Below the pieces are notes generated by a model that searched no databases, had not been told where the DNA came from, and saw nothing but the letters and a program-made list of their open reading frames with translations. From contig FNSS01000001.1 in NCBI GenBank assembly GCA_900104855.1, positions 2,666,001 to 2,730,000 on the forward strand: DNA of 64,000 nt. Direction: 5' to 3'. The number at the start of each line of letters is the position of its first letter. Positions within the stretch are counted from its first letter, which is position 1. Shown in pieces: positions 53,726 to 62,231 of the stretch. A program made the translations under genes and the position numbers. The stretch comes from Rhizobiales bacterium GAS188. Lineage in GTDB: Bacteria; Pseudomonadota; Alphaproteobacteria; Rhizobiales; Beijerinckiaceae.

Positions 53726-54541
53726 ATGCAGATACCGAAGATGTTCATGGGGCAAAATCCGCGGAAGTCTACGCGCAGCCTCATTCCAACACTCGTGATC
53801 TCGTCCGGCATCCTGCTGTTCTCGATCTTGCTGCAGATGATCTCGCTCGCAGGCCGGATCGACGAACCGCAATCGCTGTTCACGATCCTCGGCGCCGTGC
53901 AGCTGATCGCCTTCGGCGTCAGCGCCATCGTGGTCCTCAAAATGGTGGGGGCCATCGAGTCCGCGACCGCCGAGCTGACGGGCCTCGCAGAGCCGCTGCC
54001 GCGCTCGACCGAGGCCCGTGACCTTGTCGGCCGTCTGCTCGCCACGCCGAGCCGGGTCGCGAACAAGATCGACAGCGCCGCCGGAGATCTCGAGCGCCTG
54101 AAGGAGATCGACCCGCTCACGGGCCTGGGCAATCGCTGGTGGTTGCAAATGCGCGCCAAGCAGGAGTTCGACCGTGCCCAGCGCGAGGCCAATCCGATTT
54201 CATTGATCCTGGTGAAGATCAATGGTCTCGATGACATCAATGCGCAATTCGGGCATCACGCCGGCAATACGGCCTTGTTGTCCGTTGCCGACACCTTGCG
54301 CGATTTCGTGCGCCCTTATGATCTGGTCGGCCGGGTTGCGGCCGACGAGTTCAGCGTCGTGCTGCCGGGCGCGCCCCTGAGCGTCGCGACCGAGATCGCC
54401 TCGCGCCTGCAATCGGCGATCTCGAGCCGCAGGCTTGCCCTCCTGGACAATCGCAGCGTCAGTGCGAGCGCCGCCGTGGTCGAACCCCAGGCGAAGGACA
54501 GCTGGTTCGAGCAATTCTTCGAGCTCGTCGCCAAGAGATAG
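53726..54541 (+). CDS. Membrane GGDEF-domain protein with degenerate active site
   Basis: A 271-residue protein with two N-terminal membrane helices (LIPTLVISSGILLFSILLQM and LFTILGAVQLIAFGVSAIVV), a short linker, and a GGDEF domain from about 125 (IDPLTGLGNRWWL). The signature is AADEF at 205-209 rather than GGDEF, and the metal-binding Asp of the DxD strand is replaced (VKINGL), so cyclase activity is unlikely. The inhibitory-site motif RxxD (RPYD, 196-199) is kept exactly five residues before. It may act as a c-di-GMP receptor. ATG 53726. Confidence 0.85.
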   Translation: MQIPKMFMGQNPRKSTRSLIPTLVISSGILLFSILLQMISLAGRIDEPQSLFTILGAVQLIAFGVSAIVVLKMVGAIESATAELTGLAEPLPRSTEARDLVGRLLATPSRVANKIDSAAGDLERLKEIDPLTGLGNRWWLQMRAKQEFDRAQREANPISLILVKINGLDDINAQFGHHAGNTALLSVADTLRDFVRPYDLVGRVAADEFSVVLPGAPLSVATEIASRLQSAISSRRLALLDNRSVSASAAVVEPQAKDSWFEQFFELVAKR

Positions 54542-54581
54542 AGCTTGCGAGAGATAGAGCTTGCAAGAGATAGAGCTTGGC
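54534..54581. repeat. Three tandem 16-base repeats covering the GGDEF gene stop
   Basis: Units 54534-54549, 54550-54565 and 54566-54581 (AGAGATAGAGCTTGC plus one base). The first contains the TAG stop of the GGDEF-like gene at 54539-54541; the others follow it. Confidence 0.9.
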
Positions 54582-54716
54582 CGCAAGCGAACGGCGCGCG
54601 AAGGCGCAGCCCTTCGGGCGGGCGCGTCGAGCTAGCACCGGGGGTGAACTGGAATCGCTAGGCCGGCGTGATGGGGCGCCACTTCATGCGTGAGGAGTGA
54701 TGGATTCGCGCCCGAC

Positions 54717-55148
54717 TCACTCTCGGCCGACCGCCGTGAGACGTCCTGCGCGCTGGTGAGCCACTATCCCGCGCTTGACGGCAGCAAAGACTTCGACAGG
54801 GAGAAAGCCCCAGGCAAAGGTGTCCGGCCTGCCGCGGGCGATGGGGCGCAGATCGTATCCCGGCCAGATGAAGCGGTTGAGCTCGCTCGTCACGATCCAA
54901 GAGGGCTGCTCGTCGAGACCTAGCCGCCGCTTTGCAGTAGCCGGCAGCTCGGCAGCAAGCGGATCGTCAGATCGAACATGCGTGATTGGCGCTACATAGA
55001 CCCTCGTATCGCCGTCCTCGTCGGTCGTCGCCACGACGATGGCGCAAGGCCGGTCCTTTGGCCCCTCCCGGCGGCCGACGCGGTGCTGGCCGGCCCACAG
55101 ATAGGAATAGCAGATCACCAAGCCCGGAGCAGGCGTCGGCAGGGCCAT
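54717..55148 (-). CDS. PemK/MazF-like growth inhibitor (putative toxin)
   Basis: A 143-residue protein with an SH3-barrel MazF/PemK-like pattern: GLVICYSYLWAGQHRVGRRE, KDRPCAIVVATTDEDGD (the KxRPxxIV motif), VYVAPITHV and SWIVTSELNRFIWPGYDL. Such proteins are usually mRNA interferases. It starts 12 bases after the stop of a Phd/YefM-type antitoxin gene and is co-directional. Catalytic residues are not all identifiable, so activity is uncertain. Confidence 0.78.
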   Translation of the reverse strand: MALPTPAPGLVICYSYLWAGQHRVGRREGPKDRPCAIVVATTDEDGDTRVYVAPITHVRSDDPLAAELPATAKRRLGLDEQPSWIVTSELNRFIWPGYDLRPIARGRPDTFAWGFLPVEVFAAVKRGIVAHQRAGRLTAVGRE

Positions 55149-55160
55149 CTGCGATCGGTC

Positions 55161-55412
55161 TTATTTGTCGAGGCTGTATCGATGCTCGCCCGGTATCTCG
55201 GCGGCCTCGATCAACGAGGCCTCCGCGTCCGTCAGATCTTTCGAGGCGACGGCCTCACGCTTTGCCTGCTTCAATTCGTGGAAGGTCTTGGCCGACACGA
55301 TATAGACAGTCTCACGGCCATATTTGGTGACACGCACCGGTTCGGTCATGGCGCGATCGTGATAGGTGCCGAAATTCTTCTGGACCTCGGATGCTGGGGC
55401 CGAGACGGCCAT
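55161..55412 (-). CDS. Phd/YefM-family antitoxin
   Basis: An 83-residue antitoxin: MAVSAPASEVQKNFGTYHDRA is the typical DNA-binding N-terminus (sAsEvqknFg), with EPVRVTKYGRETVYIVSAK following; the C-terminal half would wrap the toxin. The start at 55412 is preferred to upstream in-frame codons because AAGGAG precedes it and the operator palindrome lies just upstream. First gene of the toxin-antitoxin pair. Confidence 0.88.
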   Translation of the reverse strand: MAVSAPASEVQKNFGTYHDRAMTEPVRVTKYGRETVYIVSAKTFHELKQAKREAVASKDLTDAEASLIEAAEIPGEHRYSLDK

Positions 55413-55429
55413 AGTCGCGTCTCCTTTTC

Positions 55430-55449
55430 CATATGTTCCGTAACATATG
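55430..55449. promoter_or_regulatory. Palindromic operator of the toxin-antitoxin operon
   Basis: CATATGTT-CCGT-AACATATG, a perfect 8-base inverted repeat beginning 18 bases upstream of the antitoxin start. Phd/YefM antitoxins autorepress by binding such sites. Confidence 0.7.
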
Positions 55450-55572
55450 AATAATGCGGCATTCGCGCAAGACACTGAGCGGGTCCGTCAGGATGCGTCG
55501 TTCGCGGCCGAGATCGCCTGTCGGGGCGAGCCGGCGCAACCATGCCGCCGTCGATACTAATCCGGCAAATGA

Positions 55573-55917
55573 TTATGCCCCATCCCCTCCGAGCATATCG
55601 AGCACCGTGCCGATCGGACCGGCGGCTGTCCCGTCCTGAGCCCGCGTCAGCGCGTGGCGCAAGGTGCTCAAGGGGCAGCCATGCTGCAACGCCAGGCTTG
55701 CGGTGATCGCGGCGTCGCGGGCGAGATCGGCCGCATTGCTGCCGGCCTTGTCGGAGCTGAGGAAGATTTCCGCGATGCGACCATCGTCGAACCGGCCGAT
55801 CCCGGCCGTGTAGTGCATGCCTCCATGCTCGAAGCTCACCAATTCCTGGGCGCGACGACCGCGCAGCGGTTCTCGAACTGGGGCCGTCTCTGAAATATCG
55901 CCCTGCATCCGCGCCAC
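55573..55917 (-). CDS. Stand-alone TSCPD-like domain protein
   Basis: A protein of about 114 residues resembling the TSCPD domain at the C-terminus of some ribonucleotide reductases: ELVSFEHGGMHYTAGIGRFDDGRIAEIFLSS, then ARDAAITASLALQHGCPLSTLRHAL and GPIGTVLDML. The GTG at 55917 has GGAG 8 bases upstream; ATG 55959 or TTG 55995 are alternatives. Short TSCPD proteins of this kind occur alone in many rhizobia; function is not established. Next to the toxin-antitoxin pair. Confidence 0.7.
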   Translation of the reverse strand: MARMQGDISETAPVREPLRGRRAQELVSFEHGGMHYTAGIGRFDDGRIAEIFLSSDKAGSNAADLARDAAITASLALQHGCPLSTLRHALTRAQDGTAAGPIGTVLDMLGGDGA

Positions 55918-56171
55918 GACCTGTTCTCCTCGGGTGAAGGCTGGGGATTCTGCATGCATAGATGTGGGGGTATCTGTGAGGATTTTACCCCTCAAGCTAC
56001 AAGATGTAGATTTGACTACGCGATGTCAATGGGCCGCCGAACAGGCAGGAGCGGCGAGGGGGTCGCGGCGCACGCCTTCTTGCGCTCGATGGCGGGCGCC
56101 AGTGCGCTGGCGCGCAAGACTCGAGTGCCGATTCCGGCGATACGGAGCGAAACCAACGGGAAGGCCAGGCC

Positions 56172-57077
56172 GTGAAGCGCGAAATCGCCAATGGGGATAT
56201 CGACAGCGTCAACCATGTGGGCGTCGCGGTGCGCGACATGGACGAGGCTTCGCTTGTCTATGAAGCGCTCGGCTTCACGCTCAGCCCGCTTTCGGTGCAT
56301 TCGGGTTCGGCGAAGCCCGGCCAGCCCGTCGAGCCGATGGCGACCGGCAATCGCTGCGCCATCTTTCCGCATAATTACATCGAGGTCCTGGGCATCGTGA
56401 ATCCGGGACGCCTCGACTGGAGCTGGGGCGATTTCATCAAACGCTTCCAGGGCGGCCACATCATCTGCTTCGGCTGCCAGGACGCGGCCATCGTCGACCG
56501 GCGGGTTGCCGGCCATGGCATCAAGACCTCCGGCGTGATTGCCTTGCAGCGTGACATCGACACGCTAGAAGGCCTGCGCACCGCACGCTTCGACTGTGTG
56601 CATTTCGATCGCGGCGTCACACCCGAGGGCCTGATCCAGGCGGCGCGCCATCGCAATCCCGAATATGTCCACCAGGAACGCTATCTCGGTCATCGGAACG
56701 GCGTGAGGGCGCTCGCCGATGTGGTGTTGTCCGTGACCGATCCGGAGGCGGTGGCGCGCCGATTCGAAAAACTCACGGGCCAGGAGGCTCAGGGAGGTCT
56801 TGCGCAGGGGCGCGGCTTCGTCATCGATCTGCCGAAGGTCTCGCGCCTGATCTTCCTCCACCCCGAGGACATCGCCGCGATACTCCCCGGCACCTTGTTC
56901 TCGCCGCCGCCCTCGATCGCCGCGATGGGCTTTTCGGTCGAGGATCCGGCACGGACCGAGGAGCTGCTCCATGGCGGGGGATTCGCTGTGTCGCGATCGG
57001 AAGGACGAGTGATCGTGCCGGCCGAGCAGGCGCTCGGCGTCGTGCATTATTTCGTGCAGGAGGAAAGCCGCGTTTGA
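56172..57077 (+). CDS. VOC-family (glyoxalase-like) protein
   Basis: A 301-residue protein with two VOC half-domains. The first (VNHVGVAVRDMDEASLVYEALG, then NRCAIFPHNYIEVLGI) has a plausible His/Glu metal pair; the second starts at about 187 (LADVVLSVTDPEAVARRFEKLTG). It fits the glyoxalase-like domain family, which includes dioxygenases and lyases; the reaction is unknown. GTG 56172 has GGAAGG upstream. Convergent with the AraC-type regulator. Confidence 0.82.
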   Translation: MKREIANGDIDSVNHVGVAVRDMDEASLVYEALGFTLSPLSVHSGSAKPGQPVEPMATGNRCAIFPHNYIEVLGIVNPGRLDWSWGDFIKRFQGGHIICFGCQDAAIVDRRVAGHGIKTSGVIALQRDIDTLEGLRTARFDCVHFDRGVTPEGLIQAARHRNPEYVHQERYLGHRNGVRALADVVLSVTDPEAVARRFEKLTGQEAQGGLAQGRGFVIDLPKVSRLIFLHPEDIAAILPGTLFSPPPSIAAMGFSVEDPARTEELLHGGGFAVSRSEGRVIVPAEQALGVVHYFVQEESRV

Positions 57078-57141
57078 CGACCCCGACCGCGCTGCCGCGA
57101 CGGGCGCTCGCCACTTCGCCCGATCTCGCCATTCGGCCCGA

Positions 57142-58023
57142 TCAGGATCGCGCGAGATCCCGCGCCTTGTTGGGCGGGAAGCCGTAGCGTGCCTTGAAGC
57201 AGCGGCTGAAATGCGGGCTGTCATTGAAGCCGTGCTGGAATGCGATGTCGGTCACCGAGAGATGCCTCAGCCGCGCATTGACGAGGTCCGCATAGGCGCG
57301 GCGCATGCGTTCCTCGCGCACGAAGCCTCCGACCGTGATGCCGCTCGCCGAGAACACCGTATGCAGATAGCGCTTCGATATGCGGTGGGCGGCGGCGATG
57401 CCTTCGACATCGAGATCGGGATCGCACAGATGATGGCGGATATAGGCCCTGATCCGCGACAGAAGGGCGGCTGAGGAGGCCGGGCCCTTGAGGTTGGCGA
57501 GGTCCTTCTCGCCGGTCTCGTCTTCCGCCCCTGCCAGCAGCGCCGCCGCCAGGAGATCGAGGCAGATCGCCGCGGCGTTGTGTTGGCTCGCCTCGTCGAG
57601 ATAGGGCGCTTCCGCGAACAGGCTCTCCAGATATTTCGAGGCGATGCGGGCGATGCCGCGTTCGGACGAGACGCTGCGGCGCAGATAGCGGCCGCCATCG
57701 CCCAGCCTTTGCTCGAGATGCAGCCTCGGCACCGAGACCAGCAGCCGCACCGTCGGCTCGTGGAACTGCGCCTCATAGGGCAGCGCCTTGTCCAGCATGG
57801 CGAGCGTGCCGGCGCGCAGCGGAACTTCCGCGTCCGGATAGCGGATGCAGCCTTCGCCCTCCCGGTGCAGCGTCACGATATATTGCGTCCTCGGATCGCT
57901 CGCGATGCATTTCGAGGAGCGCTGCAGCGTCACGGCATCGGAGCGGATCTGCACGAGTTGCAGCGGCCCGACTTTCTGCTCCGTGATCTCGTAGCTGAAC
58001 TCGGAATTGCGGCGCGGCGCCAT
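57142..58023 (-). CDS. AraC-family transcriptional regulator
   Basis: A 293-residue regulator (up to 331 from GTG 58137). The N-terminal AraC-binding-like domain spans about 10-170 (QYIVTLHREGEGCIRYP, then RAGTLAMLDKALPYEAQFHE); the C-terminal HTH_18 domain has LDVEGIAAAHRISKRYLHTV and LSVTDIAFQHGFNDSPHFSRCF followed by YGFPPNKARD. The start is uncertain because a 32-base direct repeat lies across the upstream in-frame region. Divergent from the third Liv operon and probably its regulator. Confidence 0.85.
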   Translation of the reverse strand: MAPRRNSEFSYEITEQKVGPLQLVQIRSDAVTLQRSSKCIASDPRTQYIVTLHREGEGCIRYPDAEVPLRAGTLAMLDKALPYEAQFHEPTVRLLVSVPRLHLEQRLGDGGRYLRRSVSSERGIARIASKYLESLFAEAPYLDEASQHNAAAICLDLLAAALLAGAEDETGEKDLANLKGPASSAALLSRIRAYIRHHLCDPDLDVEGIAAAHRISKRYLHTVFSASGITVGGFVREERMRRAYADLVNARLRHLSVTDIAFQHGFNDSPHFSRCFKARYGFPPNKARDLARS

Positions 58024-58047
58024 CTCGACGCGCGCGATGCGGGCCTC

Positions 58048-58111
58048 GACCACCCGCCTGTATCCCAGGAACTGCCCGGGACCACCCGCCTGAATCCCAG
58101 GAACTGCCCGC
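58048..58111. repeat. Two tandem 32-base repeats upstream of the AraC gene
   Basis: Units 58048-58079 and 58080-58111 (starting GACCACCCGCCTG) differ at two positions. They lie between the AraC-type start and the divergent operon and could be an operator duplication. Confidence 0.8.
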
Positions 58112-58327
58112 GACGTGAAGTTCGTATCCACCAGCACCCACTTTCAGGAAGCTCGTCTCGAGCGAGCCGCCGATCCGAAGCTACGCTCCAGTGCAACCCA
58201 TAATACGCTGACGCGCAAGCCGCCTTGATGCCGGTGGGCTAGCAATGGGACGGCGCAGCGCTGCGCCCGGCGTGATTGTCGCCCGGCGCAGAGACGGCTC
58301 GCGAGCCTGAGTCCACAGGAGGAAGAC

Positions 58328-59581
58328 ATGACCGGATCCGGAGCGACGATCCTCGCCCTTGCGGCGGGGCTATCCTTCTCGCTTGGTCTCTCAGGCGCGG
58401 ACGCACAAGAACCGATCAGGACACAAGATTCGATCAAGATCGGTGTCGTGGGGCCGAATAGCGGACCTTATGCGGTGATCGGCGAGGAGGTTCGCAACGG
58501 CTTCGACCTCTATCTGTCGCAGATCGGCGGGATGGCCGGCAATCGCAAAGTCGAGATCCTCTACGAGGACACCCAGGCCAAACCCGATGTCGGCCTCACC
58601 AAGGTGCAGAAGCTCGTCGAGCGCGACGGCGTGTCCTTCCTCGGTGGCGTCGTTTCCTCGAGCGTCGCCTATGCGATCCGCGACTACGTCGTCGCGAAGA
58701 ACGTGCCGCTGGTCGTGACGGTGGCGAGCGCCGACGGGCTGACGCAGCAGCAGGCGGCCCCGAACATCTTCCGCACCAACAGCTCCGGCAGCCAGATGAG
58801 CCATCCGCTCGGCAAATGGCTCCATGACAGCGCCGGCTACAAGACGCTGATCATGATCGCCCCGAATTACGCCATGGGCTATGAGCAGACGGGCGGCTTC
58901 GCGCGCACCTTCGTCGAAGCCGGCGGCAAGATCGTCAAGACCGTCTATCCGCCGCTCGGAACCCCGGATTTCGGCCCCTTCCTCACCTCCCTCGATCTCG
59001 GCTCGGCGGATGCGATCGCGGCCGTGTTCGCCGGCTCCGACGCCATCAAATTCGTCAAGCAATATGCGGAATACGGGCTCAAGGGGCAAAAGCCGCTGGT
59101 GAGCACCATTCTGCTCACCGACGACCTGATCCTGCAGCAGCAAGGCGATGCCGCGCTCGGCACGGTCGTCGCCTCGCATTATTCATCGGCGCTCGAAACG
59201 CCCGAGAACAAGGCCTTCGTCGAGGCCTATCGCAAGACCTATAAAAGGCCGCCGACCCTCTATTCGGAGGCGTCCTATGTCGGGGCACGAATCATCTGCG
59301 ACGCGATCGCCGCGCTCAAGGGCGACGTCTCGAACATCGCCGCCGTGACCGCGGCGATGCGCAAGGCCGATTTCGCCGCGCCTCGGGGCCATTTCCGCTT
59401 CGATGCCTATAACAGCCCGATCCACAACGTCTATGTGTTCAAGGTCGAGAAGGAGGGCGGCTCCCTCATCAACAAGCCGATCGCCGAGTTCAAGGATGTC
59501 TCGCAATTCTGGACCTATGATCCGAAGGAATACATGGCGAAGCCGACCTATTCCGACCTCGCCAATGGCTGGGTCAAGTGA
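58328..59581 (+). CDS. Periplasmic substrate-binding protein of Liv-type ABC importer, locus 3
   Basis: A 417-residue type I periplasmic binding protein. Signal peptide MTGSGATILALAAGLSFSLG, cleavage probably after SGADA; mature start QEPIRTQDSIKIGVVGPNSG. Conserved GEEVRNGFDLYLSQIGG and NAPNIFRTNSS-like AAPNIFRTNSSGSQ resemble receptors for aromatic acids or amides. AGGAGGAAG lies just before ATG 58328. First gene of a complete five-gene operon. Confidence 0.92.
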   Translation: MTGSGATILALAAGLSFSLGLSGADAQEPIRTQDSIKIGVVGPNSGPYAVIGEEVRNGFDLYLSQIGGMAGNRKVEILYEDTQAKPDVGLTKVQKLVERDGVSFLGGVVSSSVAYAIRDYVVAKNVPLVVTVASADGLTQQQAAPNIFRTNSSGSQMSHPLGKWLHDSAGYKTLIMIAPNYAMGYEQTGGFARTFVEAGGKIVKTVYPPLGTPDFGPFLTSLDLGSADAIAAVFAGSDAIKFVKQYAEYGLKGQKPLVSTILLTDDLILQQQGDAALGTVVASHYSSALETPENKAFVEAYRKTYKRPPTLYSEASYVGARIICDAIAALKGDVSNIAAVTAAMRKADFAAPRGHFRFDAYNSPIHNVYVFKVEKEGGSLINKPIAEFKDVSQFWTYDPKEYMAKPTYSDLANGWVK

Positions 59582-59653
59582 GCCTGCTCAAGCGGAGCCT
59601 CTTGGCGTGAGGTGCGGGTTCCCCAGCAAGAGCCAGGCGGGGCGGAGCATCTC

Positions 59654-60508
59654 ATGACCTTCTGGTTGATCCAGATCCTCAACGGGCTGTCCTACGGGAT
59701 GGTGCTGTTCCTGCTCTCCTCCGGCCTGTCGGTGATCTTCGGGCTGATGCGCTTCATCAATCTCGCGCATGGCTCCTTCTACCTGCTCGGCGGCTATATC
59801 GGCCTGACGCTCATCGACGCCACGGGCAGTTTCTGGCTGGCTCTCCTGGCGGCGCCGCTTGCGGTCGGCCTGTTGAGCATCGCGCTGCAGCGCTTCCTGC
59901 TGCAGCGCGTCCAGAAGAACGAGCTCGCCCAGGTTCTGCTCACCTTCGGGGTTCTCCTGATCGTCTCGGATCTCGCCTTGTGGATCTGGGGCGGGCTGCC
60001 GCAGACCCTGCCGAGACCGGCATTCCTCGAGGGCGCCATTCGTCTTGGCCCGATGATGTTCCCGAGCTATCGGCTCGCCCTGATCGGGACCGGAATCGTG
60101 GTCGCCATCCTGATCTGGCTGTTCCTCGAGCGCACCAGGCTCGGCGCCATCGTGCGCGCCGGCGTCGATGACGAAGAGATGGTGCGCGGCATCGGCATCG
60201 ACATCGCCAAGATATTCACCAGCGTGTTCATGGTCGGCGCCATGCTGTCGGCGCTCGCCGGCATGCTCGGCGGGGCGATGCTCGGCATCTATCCGGGCGC
60301 CGATTTCAACGCCATGCTGCTCGCCTTCGCGGTCGTGGTCATCGGCGGCCTCGGCAGCTTGCTCGGCGCTTTCATCGGCAGCCTGTTCATCGGCCTCATC
60401 GACACGTTCGGCAAGGCGCTCGCGCCCGACTATGCGATGTTCACCGTCTTCGTGCCGATGGTGATCATGCTCGCCCTGCGCCCGACCGGCCTGTTCGGGC
60501 GCGCATGA
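59654..60508 (+). CDS. livH: Branched-chain-amino-acid-type ABC permease (LivH-like), locus 3
   Basis: A 284-residue permease with ILNGLSYGMVLFLLSSGLSV, FGLMRFINLAHGSFYLLGG and the C-terminal VVVIGGLGSLLGAFIGSLF block. ATG 59654 has GGAG eight bases upstream; the frame extends upstream without a better start. Overlaps livM by ATGA. Confidence 0.94.
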   Translation: MTFWLIQILNGLSYGMVLFLLSSGLSVIFGLMRFINLAHGSFYLLGGYIGLTLIDATGSFWLALLAAPLAVGLLSIALQRFLLQRVQKNELAQVLLTFGVLLIVSDLALWIWGGLPQTLPRPAFLEGAIRLGPMMFPSYRLALIGTGIVVAILIWLFLERTRLGAIVRAGVDDEEMVRGIGIDIAKIFTSVFMVGAMLSALAGMLGGAMLGIYPGADFNAMLLAFAVVVIGGLGSLLGAFIGSLFIGLIDTFGKALAPDYAMFTVFVPMVIMLALRPTGLFGRA

Positions 60509-61479
60509 AGGCGATGACGAGATCGAACCCCTCCCAGCGGGGATGGCTCGCCGGGTGCGCCGGGCTGGCGCTTGCGGCCTTGGCGGGCGCGGCGCTGCCG
60601 TCTTATTACGCCTCGCTTCTCATCGATGGCTTCGCCTTCGCGATCTTCGCGATGAGCCTCAACCTGCTGATGGGCTATGCGGGCCTGGCCTCGCTCGGGC
60701 ACGCGGCCTATTTCGCGGCGGGAGCTTACGCGGCAGGCCTCGTCTCGCTGCATCTGAGCCAGGATTTCTGGGTCGGCATGCTGGCCGGCATCGCGGCAGG
60801 CGCGTTCACCGGCGCGTTCTTCGGCCTCCTCGCCTTGCGCACCACCGGCGTCTATTTCCTGATGATCACGCTCGCCTTGGCGCAAATCGCCTGGGCGGTC
60901 GCCTTCACCTGGCGCAGCGTGACCGGCGGCGATGACGGATTGCGCAGCATCAAGAGGCCCGATCTCGGTGTGCCCGGCCTCGATCTGACGAGCAACTCGG
61001 CCTATTTCGTCCTGGCGCTCGCGACTTGCGCCGCCGCGGCGCTGCTCATGCGGGCGCTGACGCGCTCGCCATTCGGGCGGACGCTTGCGGGGATCCGCGA
61101 GAGCGCCGCGCGCATGGACGCGCTCGGCTATAATGTCTGGCTCTACAAATATCTCGCCTTCATCCTCTCCGCCGGCTTTGCGGCCGCCGCGGGCGTGCTC
61201 TTCGTCTACGCCAAGGGCTTCGTGAGCCCGGAGGCGGCGAGCATCACCGTCTCGGCCGAGGCCTTGCTGATGGTGATCCTCGGAGGGGCGGCGACGCTCT
61301 CTGGCCCGATCGTCGGCGCTTTCGCCATCATCCTCCTCAGCAATATCGCCAGCAGCTATTCGACGCATTGGACCTTGCTGCTCGGCATTCTCTACATCGT
61401 GGTGGTAATCGTCGCGCCTCAGGGCATCGTCGGCGCCATCACGGCGAGCAGCACCCGGGCAAGAGGAGCACAGCCGTGA
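60505..61479 (+). CDS. livM: Branched-chain-amino-acid-type ABC permease (LivM-like), locus 3
   Basis: A 324-residue permease with LNLLMGYAGLASLGHAAYFA, the LivM hallmark, and EALLMVILGGAATLSGPIVG near the C-terminus. About nine membrane helices. Overlaps livH and livG by ATGA/GTGA, so the three are translationally coupled. Confidence 0.94.
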   Translation: MKAMTRSNPSQRGWLAGCAGLALAALAGAALPSYYASLLIDGFAFAIFAMSLNLLMGYAGLASLGHAAYFAAGAYAAGLVSLHLSQDFWVGMLAGIAAGAFTGAFFGLLALRTTGVYFLMITLALAQIAWAVAFTWRSVTGGDDGLRSIKRPDLGVPGLDLTSNSAYFVLALATCAAAALLMRALTRSPFGRTLAGIRESAARMDALGYNVWLYKYLAFILSAGFAAAAGVLFVYAKGFVSPEAASITVSAEALLMVILGGAATLSGPIVGAFAIILLSNIASSYSTHWTLLLGILYIVVVIVAPQGIVGAITASSTRARGAQP

Positions 61480-62219
61480 CGGCGCTGCGCGTCCAGGATG
61501 TCACCGTGGCGTTCGGCGGGCTGCGCGCCGTCGACACCGTGGCGCTCGATGTCGCTCGAGGCGAACGGCGCGTCATGCTCGGCCCGAACGGTGCCGGCAA
61601 GACCACCTTGTTCAATGCGATCGGCGGACAGGTGCGGCCGACGCGGGGGCGGATCCTGCTCGATGGGCGCGATGTGACCCGCCTCAAGCCCTTCCGGCGG
61701 GCGCATGCGGGACTGGCACGCACCTTCCAGATCACGACGCTGTTCCAAAACCTCACGGTCGAGGACAATATCCTGTTGGCGGTGCAGGCCTTCTCGCCTC
61801 GCCGCTACGCCATGCTGCGCTCGGCCGCGCGCATCAGGGAGATCGTCGAGCGGGTCGCCTCGCTCCTGCGCGATTGGCGCTTCGGCGCCGAGCGCTCGAT
61901 GCTGGTGCGCGACCTCTCCTATGGCGAGCAGCGCAAGCTCGAGATCGCCATGGCGCTAGCGCATCAGCCGCGCATCCTGCTGCTCGACGAGCCGACCGCC
62001 GGCCTGTCCACCGCCGAGACGGAGAATGTAGTCTCGCTCATCAAGGGGCTGAGCCGCGACGTCACCTTGCTCATCATCGAGCATGACATGGACGTGGCCT
62101 TCGCGATCGGCGATCGCTTCACCGTCCTTTCGGCTGGCGCGGTCCTCGCCGAGGGTACAGCCGAGGATATCCGCGCAAACCCGAAGATCCAGGCGATCTA
62201 TTTCGGCGAATCCGGGTAG
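61476..62219 (+). CDS. livG: Branched-chain-amino-acid-type ABC transporter ATPase (LivG-like), locus 3
   Basis: A 247-residue ATPase: VTVAFGGLRAVDTVALDV, Walker A GPNGAGKTT, ARTFQITTLFQNLTV, signature LSYGEQRKLEIAMAL, Walker B LLLLDEPTAGLS and switch IIEHDMDVAFAIGDR. Start GTG 61476 with AGAGGAG upstream, overlapping livM. Normal family length. Confidence 0.94.
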   Translation: MTALRVQDVTVAFGGLRAVDTVALDVARGERRVMLGPNGAGKTTLFNAIGGQVRPTRGRILLDGRDVTRLKPFRRAHAGLARTFQITTLFQNLTVEDNILLAVQAFSPRRYAMLRSAARIREIVERVASLLRDWRFGAERSMLVRDLSYGEQRKLEIAMALAHQPRILLLDEPTAGLSTAETENVVSLIKGLSRDVTLLIIEHDMDVAFAIGDRFTVLSAGAVLAEGTAEDIRANPKIQAIYFGESG

Positions 62220-62231
62220 AGGCGCGATCTC

